From Agrypnia vestita (taxonomy: Eukaryota; Arthropoda; Insecta; Trichoptera; Phryganeidae), in the NCBI GenBank assembly GCA_016648135.1, contig JADDOH010008095.1:1-64000 (forward strand): 64,000 bases of DNA, given 5' to 3'. This document shows positions 30,956 to 41,689 of the stretch, in pieces; the stretch's first letter is position 1; each line of letters opens with the position of its first letter. Below the pieces are notes generated by a model that worked only from the letters and a program-made list of their open reading frames with translations, did no database searches and was not told the DNA's origin. The translations under genes were made by a program, and so were the position numbers.

Positions 30956-31377
30956 TTTAGTAGCATCATCAAAAGCATTTCGAAAGCGCATGACCGCAAC
31001 CATCGTGGTTCCAGAAGCTCTCAGCGCGACTCTTTTGATTCGTCGCAAATGAAATAATAATCACTCAAATTCTTCGAGCGGACACGCATAAGGCAGAAAC
31101 AAGCACACGTGAGCCTAAAACAATAAGAACTACATACAAATAACAGAAATCTTCCTTAGAACATTCTAGAAGAATTTAGAATTAACTAGACTTATCCGGA
31201 AACTTCGAGAATATCGGGTCGATAAGCGATGATTCAATAAGACCAGCGACAATAAATTAAGAGACTACCTACAAGTATTCAACAGTAAATAAAATGTTTC
31301 AAAGACGAGTGGTTAATGACGATTAGTGCGAAATTGCATAAATGATAGTGCTCCAATTAAATTGGTGTCTGATGATA
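30956..31377. other. Unclassified stretch
   Basis: No gene or repeat recognised; ends in ATCATCATC that belongs to the 3' tail of the next (reverse) LINE. Confidence 0.3.
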
Positions 31378-31860
31378 AATCATCATCATCTTCTTCCCCT
31401 TGTCCTAGTAGGGACGAGGGCCCAAAGAGTCGACAAGGTGCTTCCATGATCCCCTGTCTTGCGCTGCTTCTGCTCGAGTCAACCAGTCCTGACCCATTCT
31501 GTTTTCAAATACATTTTTTTGTTGTCTCTCCCAGCTTAATCTGGGTCGACCCACCGGCCGTCTTCCCTCCGAGGCTGCCAAGAGGATTCTTCTTGGTATT
31601 CGTTCCTCTGGCATTCTGAGCACATGTCCAAGCCACCTCAGTTGTGATTTTTCTATGTGCAGGAGTAGGGGCTCCATGCCGAGTGTGTGCCTTATGTCGG
31701 CACTTGTCACTCTGTCCACCAGTGTGACTCCCGCTACCCCCCTTAGAAAACTCATCTCGGCAGCCTGGACCCTTGATCTTACTCTCTCCGTCAGGATCCA
31801 AATTTTATGGCCGTGGTTAAACATGTGCCGATTTTCAGCATCTCTATGCATGCATGGTAA
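31378..31860 (-). mobile_element. LINE reverse transcriptase C-terminal fragment, long open frame
   Basis: 148 codons open on the reverse strand (31405-31851): KIWILTERVRSRVQAAEMSF, LRGVAGVTLVDRVTSADIRH, EPLLLHIEKSQLRWLGHVLR, GRRPVGRPRLSWE. This order (E.WxLTE..RSRVQAAEMxFLR.VAGVT, then GxEPLLL.IE.SQLRWxGH, then GRRP.GRPR..W) is a widespread LINE tail in animals. No stops, so this is one of the youngest LINE pieces here. The 3' end is a GATGATGATG tail at about 31380. The same family is at 12309-12610. Confidence 0.85.
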
Positions 31861-32261
31861 ATATTTTTTAAAATTAATTTCGAGTGTTTTATTCGTCCCC
31901 CACCGCCACGATCCCGTGGCAGCGTCTTTGATTATTTTTTCTTTGATTTAGTTTCAAACACGCTTTTGACATTGCCCTCTTTCAAAAGTTGATGCGCGAA
32001 TATCAAAGTGACCCTGTTTCTAACGAGGCTGCCTGATTGTGCGGCAATTTATCGTCTCAAGGCATTATAGAAGGCCACTTTTATTCAAAGCAATTGTGTA
32101 AGTGGTGTATAAAATAAAGTATGTATAAAATAACAAATCAATGTCATCAATTCCACCCTTAACCCTACAATGATCAGGAATTCAGCCCCGATTTTTCCTT
32201 ATCGTCCAGCCTCTGTTTTCCCTTATCTCACCCTATTGTGACTACTTTCTCGATGACTTAA

Positions 32262-33167
32262 GGGGGTAAGGTTTTTAACTTTTTTTTTGCATTTTATTTT
32301 TAATTTTTTAAATGAATGTATAACATCGTAAGAATATTGTGTCAAAATTTCAAGTCAATCGGAGCAAAATTGACGAAATTATGAACATCTGAGCGATACT
32401 CAGACTGATTTTCTATACCTGCTCGGGCAGCTGAGAGACGCGCTCACCTGAGGACTATCGGACGTGCTTATTGTATTGGAAGAGTTTTGTGTAGACAAGG
32501 ACAAAAAGATGCTGATGATGAAAGCTCTTTGCTGTGTGAACATGGTATCGACAATCATGTGTAAGTATAAAATAAGTGTTGAGTTTTATTTTGAATTTTA
32601 CAGTGTGCAAAACTTTAAAGCGTTTTCCCCACATCACACGTTTTCAAAGTCGGTGTCCATCATAACTTCAAAACTACTGCACCGATCCTTTTGAAATTTT
32701 GAACACTATTTCTGTACATAATTTACGAGGTAACGCTGGAGGTAATGTTTTTCAAATATGTTATTAATTTTTATTTTTTAATAACCAATTAGTCGATATT
32801 TTTCGCAAAAAATCGCGTTTTTCCCTTCAAAGTGTTCCAAAAAATTTAAAAATTGAAAATTCAAAAAACACTCCCAGCGTTACCTGGGAAAATCTATTAT
32901 CTAACGAATGAACTTTGATTTTTTGATTTCAGATGATCTAGCACCAAGTTATGATAGACACCGCAATTATCCTTTTTTCCGAGACACGTCCGAATAATTG
33001 CTGCCATTGCCGTATTTTTTAATATTTCGTCTTGAAAATTTTACACAATATTCTTCAAATGTCATACTTTAATGTACTAGTGGTTTTAATAAAGAGATTT
33101 TAACTGTGTCGTCACAAAAATTCACAAAAACATGCCTTTTTTGTACGAATTAACCTTACCCCCCCCC
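32262..33167. mobile_element. TTAA-flanked element (piggyBac-like MITE), copy 1
   Basis: Ends GGGGGTAAGG and CCTTACCCCCCCCC between TTAA tetranucleotides (32258-32261, 33168-33171). Exactly 906 bp, the same length as the inverted sister at 61268-62173. TTAA target duplication suggests the piggyBac superfamily. The 76-codon frame at 32464-32694 is preserved in the sister only with many amino-acid changes, so it is not a constrained protein. Confidence 0.8.
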
Positions 33168-33171
33168 TTAA

Positions 33172-33956
33172 GTCCAATTTTCTCTACATGAGAGAGTACA
33201 GACATTAATTATCCTTGGCTTTACCCAACCGAGTTCCTCCAGGGTATGCTTGGCTACAATAGTCTAGAGACTAGAAGGAATGTGTATCTGATTACGCATT
33301 TTTATCGATTGTTGCGCGGTATGATCGACATTCCTGAAATTATGCACAGCATTTGTTTGTATGTTCCCGATAATTACCTAAGACAACGTCAGAAGAAACT
33401 CATTCTTTAGGACTCGGCAGGTAACAGAGGCAACATTTCCTCCCTACCCTTTTACCTTTTTCCTCCCTCTGATATATTTTCGATGCAAATCTATACCGTT
33501 CGAATCAAATCTTTGTTTCCCCCCACAAATTTATTTTCAACTTAATCCTTAACCCGTGCAACGCAATTGAATGGAAGTTGCTTTATGATATCATATTTGC
33601 TATTTCTCTCTTTGTGAGAATTTCAATACAATTTATTTATTTTTAATATAACATTAACATTACAAACATAAATTTGATTCGTAAATGGTAGGCGAACAAG
33701 ATCATCTTATCTGGCGTGATCTGGTGAACTACCCTGGTGTTTAGGCAGCTTCAGAATCTGAAACACTTTCTTACTGCCACAAGACAAACATTTGCACTTT
33801 CTATAAATGCATTGCGTTATCTTGTTCAATGTTGATTTTTGAAAAAAGAGACTGCGATAGCAACACCTTTGAATGTGATAATGTTGTTGGCGATGCATTA
33901 GTCCGTCTAGCACTCTGGCAATACAGGCAGTTCAAAAATTGCCAGAAATGTAAAAG
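33172..33956. other. Non-coding stretch
   Basis: No gene or repeat copy identified; pyrimidine-rich around 33420-33560. Confidence 0.35.
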
Positions 33957-33999
33957 TAGGTAAGGTTAGGTTAGGTTAGATCAGAGGTTAGGTTAGTTA
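33957..33999. repeat. Interstitial TTAGG-type telomere-like tract
   Basis: AAGGTTAGGTTAGGTTAG, then GAGGTTAGGTTAGTTAG: three to five degenerate units of the insect telomere motif. A smaller echo (GAGGTTAGGTTAG) sits at 45501. Confidence 0.6.
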
Positions 34000-34210
34000 G
34001 CAGAGCATCGTTCTGTTGTTCACACTAATATTCGCACTTATTAGAACTCCCAAATAACTTGTCTCTCTTATACCAATGCACGTTGCTTAGATCGCTTACG
34101 TTTGCACTAGAAAACTTCTCGTTTGCCGGTAGGTACTTTCTTCACTGGCCGCTTGTTGCACGGTTTATATTTATCCATGAGTTTGTTTTTATTTTAACTA
34201 CATACTATAA

Positions 34211-34831
34211 GTAACTACAAGCCCAGACATTCCGTTGTTTAAAAACATCCGAGAAAACTGGAAAAATGTCGATGCCGAAAAAATACAAATCTGTACAGAA
34301 AAGCTATCTTGGTTAAATGTTTCAGAAATTAATAAACTGCTAGAATTTTACCGATTTGAATTGACTAAAGAAATAGCTAGAGATGACTATCGTGAATTAA
34401 TTGAGCTTTCAATAATATTTCTTGGTGGAGATATAGAGAAGAAATTTAAGATTCGGCCTCCAAGTGCTATGCACCAAGCTCGGTGGATGGCGAGAGCCAT
34501 TTATTCGTTAAAAATATCATTATTTAGCTCCCAATTCAGAATTTCAAACAAGGATAAGGCAGCTCTGTTGGATGTCTGTCTGTTTATCGTGACATCCTAC
34601 GTCAAATTCTGGCTCCGATGCATTTTAGCAGTAAAAGCACCTTATCAGGACTTATGCTTTTTAAAGTCCATGAAAGCTTACGAAACAATAGATAACAGTA
34701 TTTCCAAAGCAGCTTTACAGAAGTTTTGCCAGCATTTATGGTATTTGACAGATGAAGTGTCTGTTTTATCTTTATTTGACGATGATGTCGATCAAGGAAC
34801 TAAAATAAAAATGGTTCATGTTCAATAAACG
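34211..34831 (+). CDS. Unidentified 197-codon protein; possible exon or transposon gene
   Basis: The longest open frame of the window. In-frame TAA lies at 34208-34210; the frame then reads TTSPDIPLFKNIRENWKNVD with no ATG until about residue 78 (of the frame counted from the TTG at 34235), and stops at 34826-34828. The region upstream (T-rich tract, then CTACAAGCCCAG at 34215-34226) would serve as a splice acceptor, so a 5' exon may be missing. The protein looks soluble and mostly helical, with RPPSAMHQARWMARAIYSLK in the middle and AALQKFCQHLWYLTDEVSVL near the end. It has no signal peptide, metal-binding cluster or catalytic motif that I recognise. It reminds me of multicopy uncharacterised animal proteins of likely mobile origin, but I cannot name a family. 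AATAAA-type signals follow at about 35114. Confidence 0.55.
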
Positions 34832-35338
34832 ACTAACTCGTCTCGCGATATTTGCTCGCTTTTATACAAAACGTTGATTTCGCAATGCCTCGAGAACTTT
34901 CGAGTAATTTACCCATTTTACCAGTATTTACGAAAATAGCACATTCGATTTTAGATTTTTATTTCGATAATGCGTAATTCCTTCCGATTCTACCATTAAA
35001 TTAAATAAGGAAATAGAATCGTTTAATCAAACCCCTTATATATATATTTTTTAAATATATTTTCACAAAAAGACCTCGTAACAATGCGAAGTGGTACTCA
35101 TAAAATCAGACACAATAAAATACTTCATAATTTTATCATTAAAAAACACTGATAAAAATATTCGCAATAATTGATTACGGAATCATTTTGCAATAATTAT
35201 TTACAATTTCGCATTAAACTGGGTGTGAACTTCCTTTATCAAGGTAGGTACTCTTTGTTAACAACTATCGCCAGAACGTCTGTACGGAACACGGTGTACT
35301 TGTGGGTGCATTGGATTCGCCGTGTTTTATAATTCAGG
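34832..35338. other. AT-rich stretch after the 197-codon frame
   Basis: Could be 3' untranslated sequence; no repeats or frames seen. Short AT microsatellite at 35038-35060. Confidence 0.3.
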
Positions 35339-35720
35339 CTAGCTGTAACCCGTCAAAAACGCACTTCTACATGTCGGTTCTTAAAGAATAAATCTGCAAA
35401 ATTTGGGTAAGATCGGTCAAACGGTGTAGATTTGTATAAAAAATGTGAGAGGGTGGGAAAATGGAAAAGAAAATTAAAAATAAAAATAAAAATAATTAAA
35501 AAAAAGTACGTTCGTTACAGGAAGTTACGACAGACATACAAAGAAATTAGTACTATTGGGAATTTTACAGAAAACGAAGGTTTAAACTTGCTGCACGGCC
35601 TACTTTTACAGATAAAATCTTAACTGGAAGACTATTTCATAATTCGCATTAGAGAATATTTCACACGTAGGTACCTTTTATATTTATATTCTATTCTGTC
35701 TATGTTCGCTTTATTCGCCT
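35339..35720. repeat. Repeat piece shared with 52230-52330
   Basis: CATAATTCGCATTAGAGAAT then ATTTCACACGTAGGTACCTTT (35637-35680) matches CATAATTCGCAAAAACTGTC then GAATATTTCACAAATACGTA (52250-52300). The left part contains GATCGGTCAAACGGTGTAG, a phrase common in Helitron-like repeats. Class uncertain. Confidence 0.4.
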
Positions 35721-36420
35721 GCAATCCATAGTCTCGCACTTGTTTGTACGATTTCTAGATTTAAGGAAACTTCTCGTATGTTTTCGTGTATTTTACGAGT
35801 TTCTAGGTGTTACCAGCTTATTCTTAAATGTCAAAAATGTTGGGAAATCCTCTATTATTTGCTGTTTCCATTATTTAAAAATTTCATGATAGTATCAATG
35901 ACTCGAGTTCCGAGTATGATAGAGAAGTTTCTGATTTGTTTCCATGTATTCCAGACACCACCAGCAATTTCTAATTTACTGTTAAATGCGCACAGTAAAG
36001 CAAAATACACGATTACGCGTAATACATTCCGTTTCTACAATATCATTACAGTATGATTATGGACTTCCGAAATCATGTGGACACGAGCCATCAGTGAATG
36101 TCTCGAGACAAGATAATGTTTGGACACGCTGTAGCTGTCCTCCGTTGCAATTATATGCATTCATAATGCACGCTGCAAAACAATGCATCCAGTTAACAAT
36201 TACATCAACAAGAATGGACAGGATAAATAATTTCAAACATTGTCGTCTGCGTTTCATTCTCAGAGTAATTGCAGGAGGATGTGCATATTTATAATCATAT
36301 TTGATTGGTTCCTTTTACTGCCAATCATAAAGGGAGATTTGAATTCAAGACTCTGATCGATCGTTAAAAGATCTTATTGTATTTTAATAATTGCAGCTAC
36401 TTTGCCGGAAACGCGGGTTC
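35721..36420. other. Unclassified stretch
   Basis: Frames of 60-100 codons occur on both strands but share no known motif and overlap each other; no gene supported. Confidence 0.3.
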
Positions 36421-37091
36421 GTATTGGAACTAAAATCCGCCCCGCCCGCACCCGGCGGTAATCCCTCGCCCTGTCATTCAGTACAATTTTGTATTTGGTC
36501 GGGAGCGGTGTCATCTTGATTACCAATATACACTGAATTATTATGTCCAAAACATCCTAAACAGTTCGGGATGGTGCAAGAACAATTGCCAATGAAGTAC
36601 TAAAGTTTTGCGAAGCTGAAAAAGCAAATAATGGACCGATATTACCGTTTGACAGTTTGACAGATAGAGCGGCCGCCGCGGAGCTGTTACCCGACCAAAT
36701 TTCTATTAAAGTCTCTGACACCGGTCATCGGACATTTAGTACATTATGTATTGTGTAATAAATTTACACCCTGGTAACTTCTGCTATGCGACAGGGGCGT
36801 CCTCCCTCGCACGCCAATTTATAGTGGTACGTCTATAGTGATGGACCAGCACGCAGCGGTCGATGCTGTGATTCTTTAGGCACTTGGTTCTCAGATGGTC
36901 CTCATCAACTAGCTTTATCCACTTATACCATAGTTAACACCATAGAACCTTATTCAATCAATAGTCTCTGTATTTCTACGAGGTGGTTAAAATAGATTAA
37001 GGGAGGAATCCTCGTAATATGCTGATGACGACAATAAGATCGATCTAGTATCTTCTAGGATACACTGCCGCACTCTGGAATTAGCTGTAAC
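36421..37091. other. Unclassified stretch, partly GC-rich
   Basis: GC-rich at 36430-36470 (CCGCCCGCACCCGGCGG) and at 36670-36690 (GCGGCCGCCGCGG). TTTGGTCGGG and CCCGACCAAA form an inverted pair about 200 bp apart. No gene. Confidence 0.3.
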
Positions 37092-38087
37092 TAGGCAATG
37101 CAATCCCGATCCCGCGAAATCGGGATCCCGCGAGATCTCGAGGCATATTACGAGATCAATCCCGAACCGAAAAATCGGACGAGATTATCGGATTTGATCA
37201 GCATTTTTTATGTTTTGTATGTTTAATTGCTTATTAGGCCAGTGCTGACGTACGCAGCTGAGACGTGGGTACTAACTAAGAGAAATGAGCGAGCACTGGA
37301 CGTTTTTGAAAGGAAAATTTTGAGGCGTATCTTCGGACCGGTTCTAGAAAATGGACTTTGGCGCAGACAATGAGCTCTATACTCTATTTAAGGAGCAAAC
37401 GTCACTAAATTTATAAAACTGGGAAGACTTCGGTGGCTGGGTCATGTGGAGAGAATGTCCGAGCATCAAGCACCAAAGTCCCTGCTGAACTCAAGGCCGA
37501 TAGGGCGAAGGAGCTTAGGAAGGCCAAAATTAAGATGGAGTGACAACGTCCTGAAAGAAATCTCTGCCTTAGAGCTTCGAAACTGGTGAGAGCTGGCACT
37601 AGACCGAGATGAGTGGAGGAAAATTATTGAGGAGGCCAAGACCCACCAAGGGTTGTAGTGCCAAGAATGATGATGATGAAGATGTTTAATTGTATATGTC
37701 TATAGAGCTTTTAGTAAGTACTTAAAACTTATGTTCATGTCATATTCAAATAATGAAAATAGCTTTGAATCATATTTGCTATATTTTATCAACCTAACAT
37801 AGTAATAAAAACTACTGCTAATAAGTAGTTTTTACTCTACTAGATTGACTGATTGATGCTTGGAAAAACACCTAAAAACTTTAATGCAATGATTAATAAT
37901 GAGCATTTTATTAAAATTGCTGATATAAAAATTCAAGGCATTGTCGTTAATTACTATTCAGCTCTATAAACAAAACAAAAACGACAAAAATGTTCGGGAT
38001 CCCGATCCATAGGGATCCCGCGGGATTGGAAATTCTAATCTCGAGGGATCCCGAAAGAACAATCCCGACTCGGGATTGCATTCCCTA
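37092..38087. mobile_element. hAT-like element with a LINE nested inside
   Basis: Termini TAGGCAATGCAATCCCGA and TCGGGATTGCATTCCCTA are inverted repeats, followed inward by CGGGATCCCG-type words at both ends, a known style of hAT non-autonomous elements. Flanks GCTGTAAC and CTTGTAAC (3 bases beyond the right terminus) suggest an 8-bp duplication. No transposase; the centre is occupied by the LINE remnant at 37231-37690. Confidence 0.6.
37231..37690 (+). mobile_element. RTE-like LINE remnant nested in the hAT-like element
   Basis: Reads LIRPVLTYAAETWVLTKRNE then RALDVFERKILRRIFGPVLE, frameshift, LGRLRWLGHVERMSEHQAPK, RPIGRRSLGRPKLRWSDN, then RDEWRKIIEEAKTHQGL. This is the standard order 'RPVLTYG.ETW.LTK..E..L..FERK.LRRIFGP' to the 'GRP..RW.D' tail. 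Ends with AATGATGATGATGAAGATG. Confidence 0.8.
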
Positions 38088-38099
38088 GCACTTGTAACC

Positions 38100-38500
38100 T
38101 TTTCCTAAAAACTACATTGTTAAAAGAATCTTCTCGAAGATTCTAAAAACCAGCGTATCTAGTATATAAAGCAGCACCGCGCTGCGCAATTGAGTTTGTT
38201 TCGACATTTCTATTAGTGAGAAATAAGCCGCGGACGACGGCCGAGCGAGTTTTTACAGACAGTGAGAGATTGAATAAATGAGACTACTACGTAGGAGAAT
38301 TGAATGGAATATTATCAGGAGTGTTAAATAAGTGTTCCCAGTGATAATAAAGTGTTTTTAGAAGAGTGATAAATTGCAAAATAGTGTGATATTAATGCTA
38401 GTGTTGAAGTTAATTCGTGTTAAGTGACTTTATTAATTTAATAAAATAATTAATCGCTAATTAATTTCCAGTGTTTTCATATGCCGTCCGCAGGTACAAC
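38100..38500 (+). mobile_element. LTR fragment with core promoter
   Basis: A TATATAAAG box at about 38162, followed ~30-60 bp on by a leader with GCCGCGGACGACGGCCGAGC, then a T-rich end (CGTGTTAAGTGACTTTATTA and TTTCCAGTGTTTTCAT) that parallels the 3' end of the LTR at 59796-60647. Probably the R-U5 side of an LTR whose U3 was hit by the hAT-like element. Confidence 0.5.
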
Positions 38501-38649
38501 CCGTTATAGTGTGTATGGAGAGGGAAACTTTTGTGCACAATATTTATATATACGCTAATACTAAGTACCTACTATCGAACCATAAAATACGTGTAATGAA
38601 TACAAATAATTAAGAAACGTAAGAAACAAGTGTCACTTATTAAACATAT

Positions 38650-38797
38650 TGTAACGAGGCTAAAAAGAATCACGCAATGTCAAGTGACAGTTATTTGAAA
38701 TTATCACAACACTATTGAAGATTCCAGAACGCCCCAGCGTAATCTACAGCTTTCGGGAAGCGCTGAGAAACATCTACAAAAGCCTGGAAGCCTTTTG
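38650..38797 (+). mobile_element. LTR 5' fragment
   Basis: TGTAACGAGGCTAAAAAGAA, then CAAGTGACAG and GATTCCAGAACGCCCCAGCG match the first ~150 bp of the solo LTR at 17521-17950 (reverse). Homology ends where the Penelope-related block starts. Confidence 0.65.
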
Positions 38798-38799
38798 TT

Positions 38800-38975
38800 A
38801 TGTTAAAAATGTTCTTAGGTTCTCTTTCAGTATCTTCTGGTTTGAGTTTTATGGGATATTCTGCCACGTTTCTAGTTTCTACGACCTCAGATTCAGACCT
38901 GATTATGAACCCTGCAATAGACACATAGGTCGTAGAAACATGGCAGAGTATCCCAGAAGAATCAAATCAGAAAAT
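38800..38975. mobile_element. Diverged Penelope family-2-like block
   Basis: AATGTTCTTAGGTTCTC ... TTTTATGGGATATTCTGCCA with its inverse CATGGCAGAGTATCCCAGAA. Same plan as family 2 but different sequence; the relic CCTGATTATGAACCCTGCAA stands where the ribozyme would be. A related scrap is at 23098-23135. Confidence 0.5.
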
Positions 38976-39700
38976 AATTAATGCATTCCAATCTTTCGGG
39001 GAAGCGGCGCTAATGTGGTCCACGCAAAAGGCATGCTGCGTGCGAGAATTTATAAATTTTTCAAAAGCCAAACCGATGAGTTTCTGGCGAGGATATTACT
39101 CTCCCGGCTGACGGCGTGCTGAGTCAGCTTCCTCTCCGCAGAAGTTCAGGCAGAAGACGCAAATAGAACAGTGGTGTATATTTTAGGACTGCACATCGCA
39201 ACAGCGGCACTGCACATTCTACAGGACGTGTAAGAAATTGCTTCTTCTTATCCTAGGGTGGTGTCAGTTCCCCCAATGTTGATTATCATTTGACAGTTGA
39301 TCTTCATGTATCTAGCGGCTCGAACATCTCTTCCACCGTCCTTATTCCTGTCCAATCTACTTCCTGCCAGAGATCTACTTCCTGCTGACCCCTCCCTTAC
39401 CCTTTGATCTTACCCTTAATTATCCAATGCAAAAGAATTGACTAAACAGTGAAAAAAAATCCTAAAATATGTGTTTCATATCTCAGACACATGTATTAGA
39501 TATACGTGTCAGAGACACATGAGATAATTATCAAGAAGAATAGACTAAAATTAGACATAAAAAAAAACTAAATACATGAATATTGTAAATTATAAAACAT
39601 CATACAATAGTTTTTTGCTATTTTTTAAATTTTATTTAAAATATAATAGAAACCTAAAAGGTTTATAGATAACATTTTAACATGATTCAATACAGGAATA
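38976..39700. other. Unclassified stretch
   Basis: 39240-39420 reads like the inverse of a LINE 3' region (ends near GCTTCTTCTTATCCTAGG) but carries no frame I can assign. The rest is AT-rich. Confidence 0.3.
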
Positions 39701-39860
39701 TAATAATAATATAATTTAGATACAGTCATTTTTTTATAGTTGGCCAAGTTTTGGCATTTTTGTCACATCTGTTTTGAATTTGTCAGTGGTCAGTTGTTTG
39801 GTCTGTTGTGGTAGGTCGATGTATAGTTTTAATCCGTTGCAAATTACTTAAAAAAAATTA
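39701..39860 (-). mobile_element. LINE 3' fragment, same family as 12720-13100
   Basis: GTTGGCCAAGTTTTGGCATT, TCAGTTGTTTGGTCTGTTG and TTTTAATCCGTTGCAAATTA are shared with 12722-12945. No coding part left. Confidence 0.55.
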
Positions 39861-39888
39861 AATTTAAATTACTTTATGGTTATTCATT

Positions 39889-40180
39889 ATGAATAATAAT
39901 TATCGCTACTTAATTTTTGGTAAAATCCAACCGGTTTCGGAAACGACTTTCCTTCGTCAGGGTATACTTAATACTTTACAAATTATGAACAATCATACCT
40001 CGGTGTCAAGTGTCCAAAAGGGGGTAAATAGTGGGGGTGCAAAAGAAACAGGTGATGAGGTGAAAGGGGACATATTCAAAATAGGACTTAGTGTTCTCTC
40101 AGTCCTTTCCTTAGTCTCTTTCTATCTCAGTTTAAGTATATATATAAAATATCAATTTCACGACCAATTATTGCGTTAGT
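39889..40180. mobile_element. Penelope-like terminus (family 5)
   Basis: Centred on a reverse-strand hammerhead (39925-39965). A 96-codon forward frame crosses it, starting within the ribozyme complement and ending in a hydrophobic run, so the frame is probably incidental. Confidence 0.5.
39925..39965 (-). ncRNA. Hammerhead ribozyme (family 5)
   Basis: Reverse strand: CTGACGA, extra A, stem II GGAAA-GTCG-TTTCC, GAAAC, stem III ACCGGT, GTT. Helix I pairs only CC/GG next to the core. Core bases are intact; the stem II sequence differs from family 3 although stem III is the same. Confidence 0.7.
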
Positions 40181-40352
40181 TTCAATATTATTTATAATTT
40201 ATTTTGTCATTAAGTTATCATTTATTCATTATTATTTCATTTATCATTAATGATCTACATATTATTAATTTATCGTGAAAAGTGTATTATGTAATTATAT
40301 CATATTCAAAATGTTCACAAAATGTTCATACTTTTTACTCTTATGTCACTCT

Positions 40353-40470
40353 AGGATATATAGTATTAAGTATAGTATTAAGTATTATTTATTAAGTATT
40401 AAGTATTGGGTCACTATAGTATTAGTATTAAGTATTAAGTATTGGGTATTGGGGTATACCTATAGTATTG
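40353..40470. repeat. AGTATTA minisatellite
   Basis: Irregular array of AGTATTA / TATTAAGTATTGGG units, about 118 bp. Confidence 0.75.
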
Positions 40471-40474
40471 GGGT

Positions 40475-40785
40475 CACTAACGACCTGTTGACAGTCTGTT
40501 TGTTAAAAAAATTATCATAGATGATATTCAACGTCTTAAAGAAATTAATTAAATGTAATATATCTATAGTTTTCGGAATGAACCAGTTAGAAGTGAATCT
40601 ATATAATAATAATAATAATAATCTAATGTCTCTCTAGGACCATCTATTAGGGTCATTAATGACCTGTTGATGGCTTGTTTGTTAAAAAATAAAATGATAA
40701 TAGATGCTAAAAGTCTTAAAGAAATTAATTAAACGGAATATATGTATTGTTTTTGGAATGAGCTAGTTATATGTGAATGTAATGC
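40475..40785. repeat. Direct duplication, ~180-bp period
   Basis: GACCTGTTGACAGTCTGTTT ... CTTAAAGAAATTAATTAAAT (40479-40557) recurs as GACCTGTTGATGGCTTGTTT ... CTTAAAGAAATTAATTAAAC (40660-40735), each followed by a GGAATGA(A/G)C(C/T)AGTTA piece. An AAT microsatellite separates them. Confidence 0.7.
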
Positions 40786-40789
40786 TGGC

Positions 40790-41122
40790 TGTGGTGTGGA
40801 ACATAGAATAAAGAAAGGAGTGGTGAGATAGTTTGGTCATGTGGAACGTATGAGCGAGGAAAGGATGGTTAAGAAAATATATCGAGCGAGTGTTGAAGAT
40901 AACAGAAACAGAGGGCATCTGTGAAAGACCTGGCACGATCAGATACTACAAGTGTTGGAGGATGGCCCTGTTAGAAGCCTCAATGGCCGTAGAGCATGCA
41001 TGGGAAGATGTATGAATGTAGCCGAAGCAAAAGTGATGTGCCAAGATAGAAGAATATGGTATTCTATCCTCTCTGTCTACACCTGCGGGGAAACAGCCCG
41101 TTGGTTAGTTAGTTAGTTTTTG
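40790..41122 (+). mobile_element. RTE-like LINE C-terminal remnant
   Basis: Reads EHRIKKGVVR, stop, FGHVERMSEERMVKKIYRAS, stop, KTWHDQILQVLEDGPVRSLN, GRRACMGRCMNVAEAKVM then CQDRRIWYSILSVY. The first block is the 'GVLRWFGHVERM' motif of RTE-like LINEs. 3' end CAGCCCGTTGGTTAGTTAG. Only two stops in about 95 codons. Confidence 0.8.
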
Positions 41123-41187
41123 TATTTAATTTGTAGAATTCAAACAATAGAACTTAAGATGAATTAAAATTTGATATATATTGTTAC

Positions 41188-41645
41188 AAAGTTCTGCGAG
41201 TTTGCGTAAACAGTTATTTAAATGTAACAGCTGTTTCGGCTATCTAAGCCATTTTAAAATAGTAGATATACAACGTATAATCACTTTTTTATATGATTTT
41301 AGTTACCCCTTCCCTATATATAGGGTAATTAGATAATTAAGGTGAAGCCAATGTTTATTACGATTACTTTTTTCTTCCCCGAGAATCTTAACATTAAAAT
41401 TTCCACGTTTATGAACAAAATAGTTAGCTTTACTAGTAACTATTGTTGTAAAATGTTATGTTAAATATGATTGTCAGTCTCTGTAAGTGACTACCTTTAT
41501 TTAAACACTTTATATTACGTCGCCTCTTCCGTGCTTACTAACCGCGCCCCTACACCCACACGATACTTATCCCTCCCCCACTCATCAACCCCAAATGGTA
41601 CTACTTTTAGTTTAAGTTTACTATAGTTATATGACTGAATAATAT
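41188..41645. mobile_element. Penelope-related block (family 6)
   Basis: 41188-41335 is inversely related to 47455-47585. On the reverse strand GGCTTAGATAGCC then GAAACAGCTGT reads as stem II, GAAAC and a palindromic stem III, but CTGATGA is decayed. 41520-41640 (CCGCGCCCCTACACCCACAC) resembles 26995-27070. Confidence 0.45.
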
Positions 41646-41689
41646 GAGGGAATAATATTATAAAGTAATATGATTACAAAATTGATGGA

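Noticed and set aside
32464..32694. 76-codon ORF shared with 61739-61957(-)
   Set aside because: Shared only because both lie in copies of the same TTAA element; differences change amino acids freely and there is no domain, so no sign of selection.
35778..36294. Overlapping 66-102-codon ORFs on both strands
   Set aside because: No recognisable motif, no start context and mutual overlap; not supported as genes.
39889..40179. 96-codon ORF with a hydrophobic C terminus
   Set aside because: It begins inside the complement of a hammerhead and its membrane-like tail is what AT-rich DNA encodes by chance.
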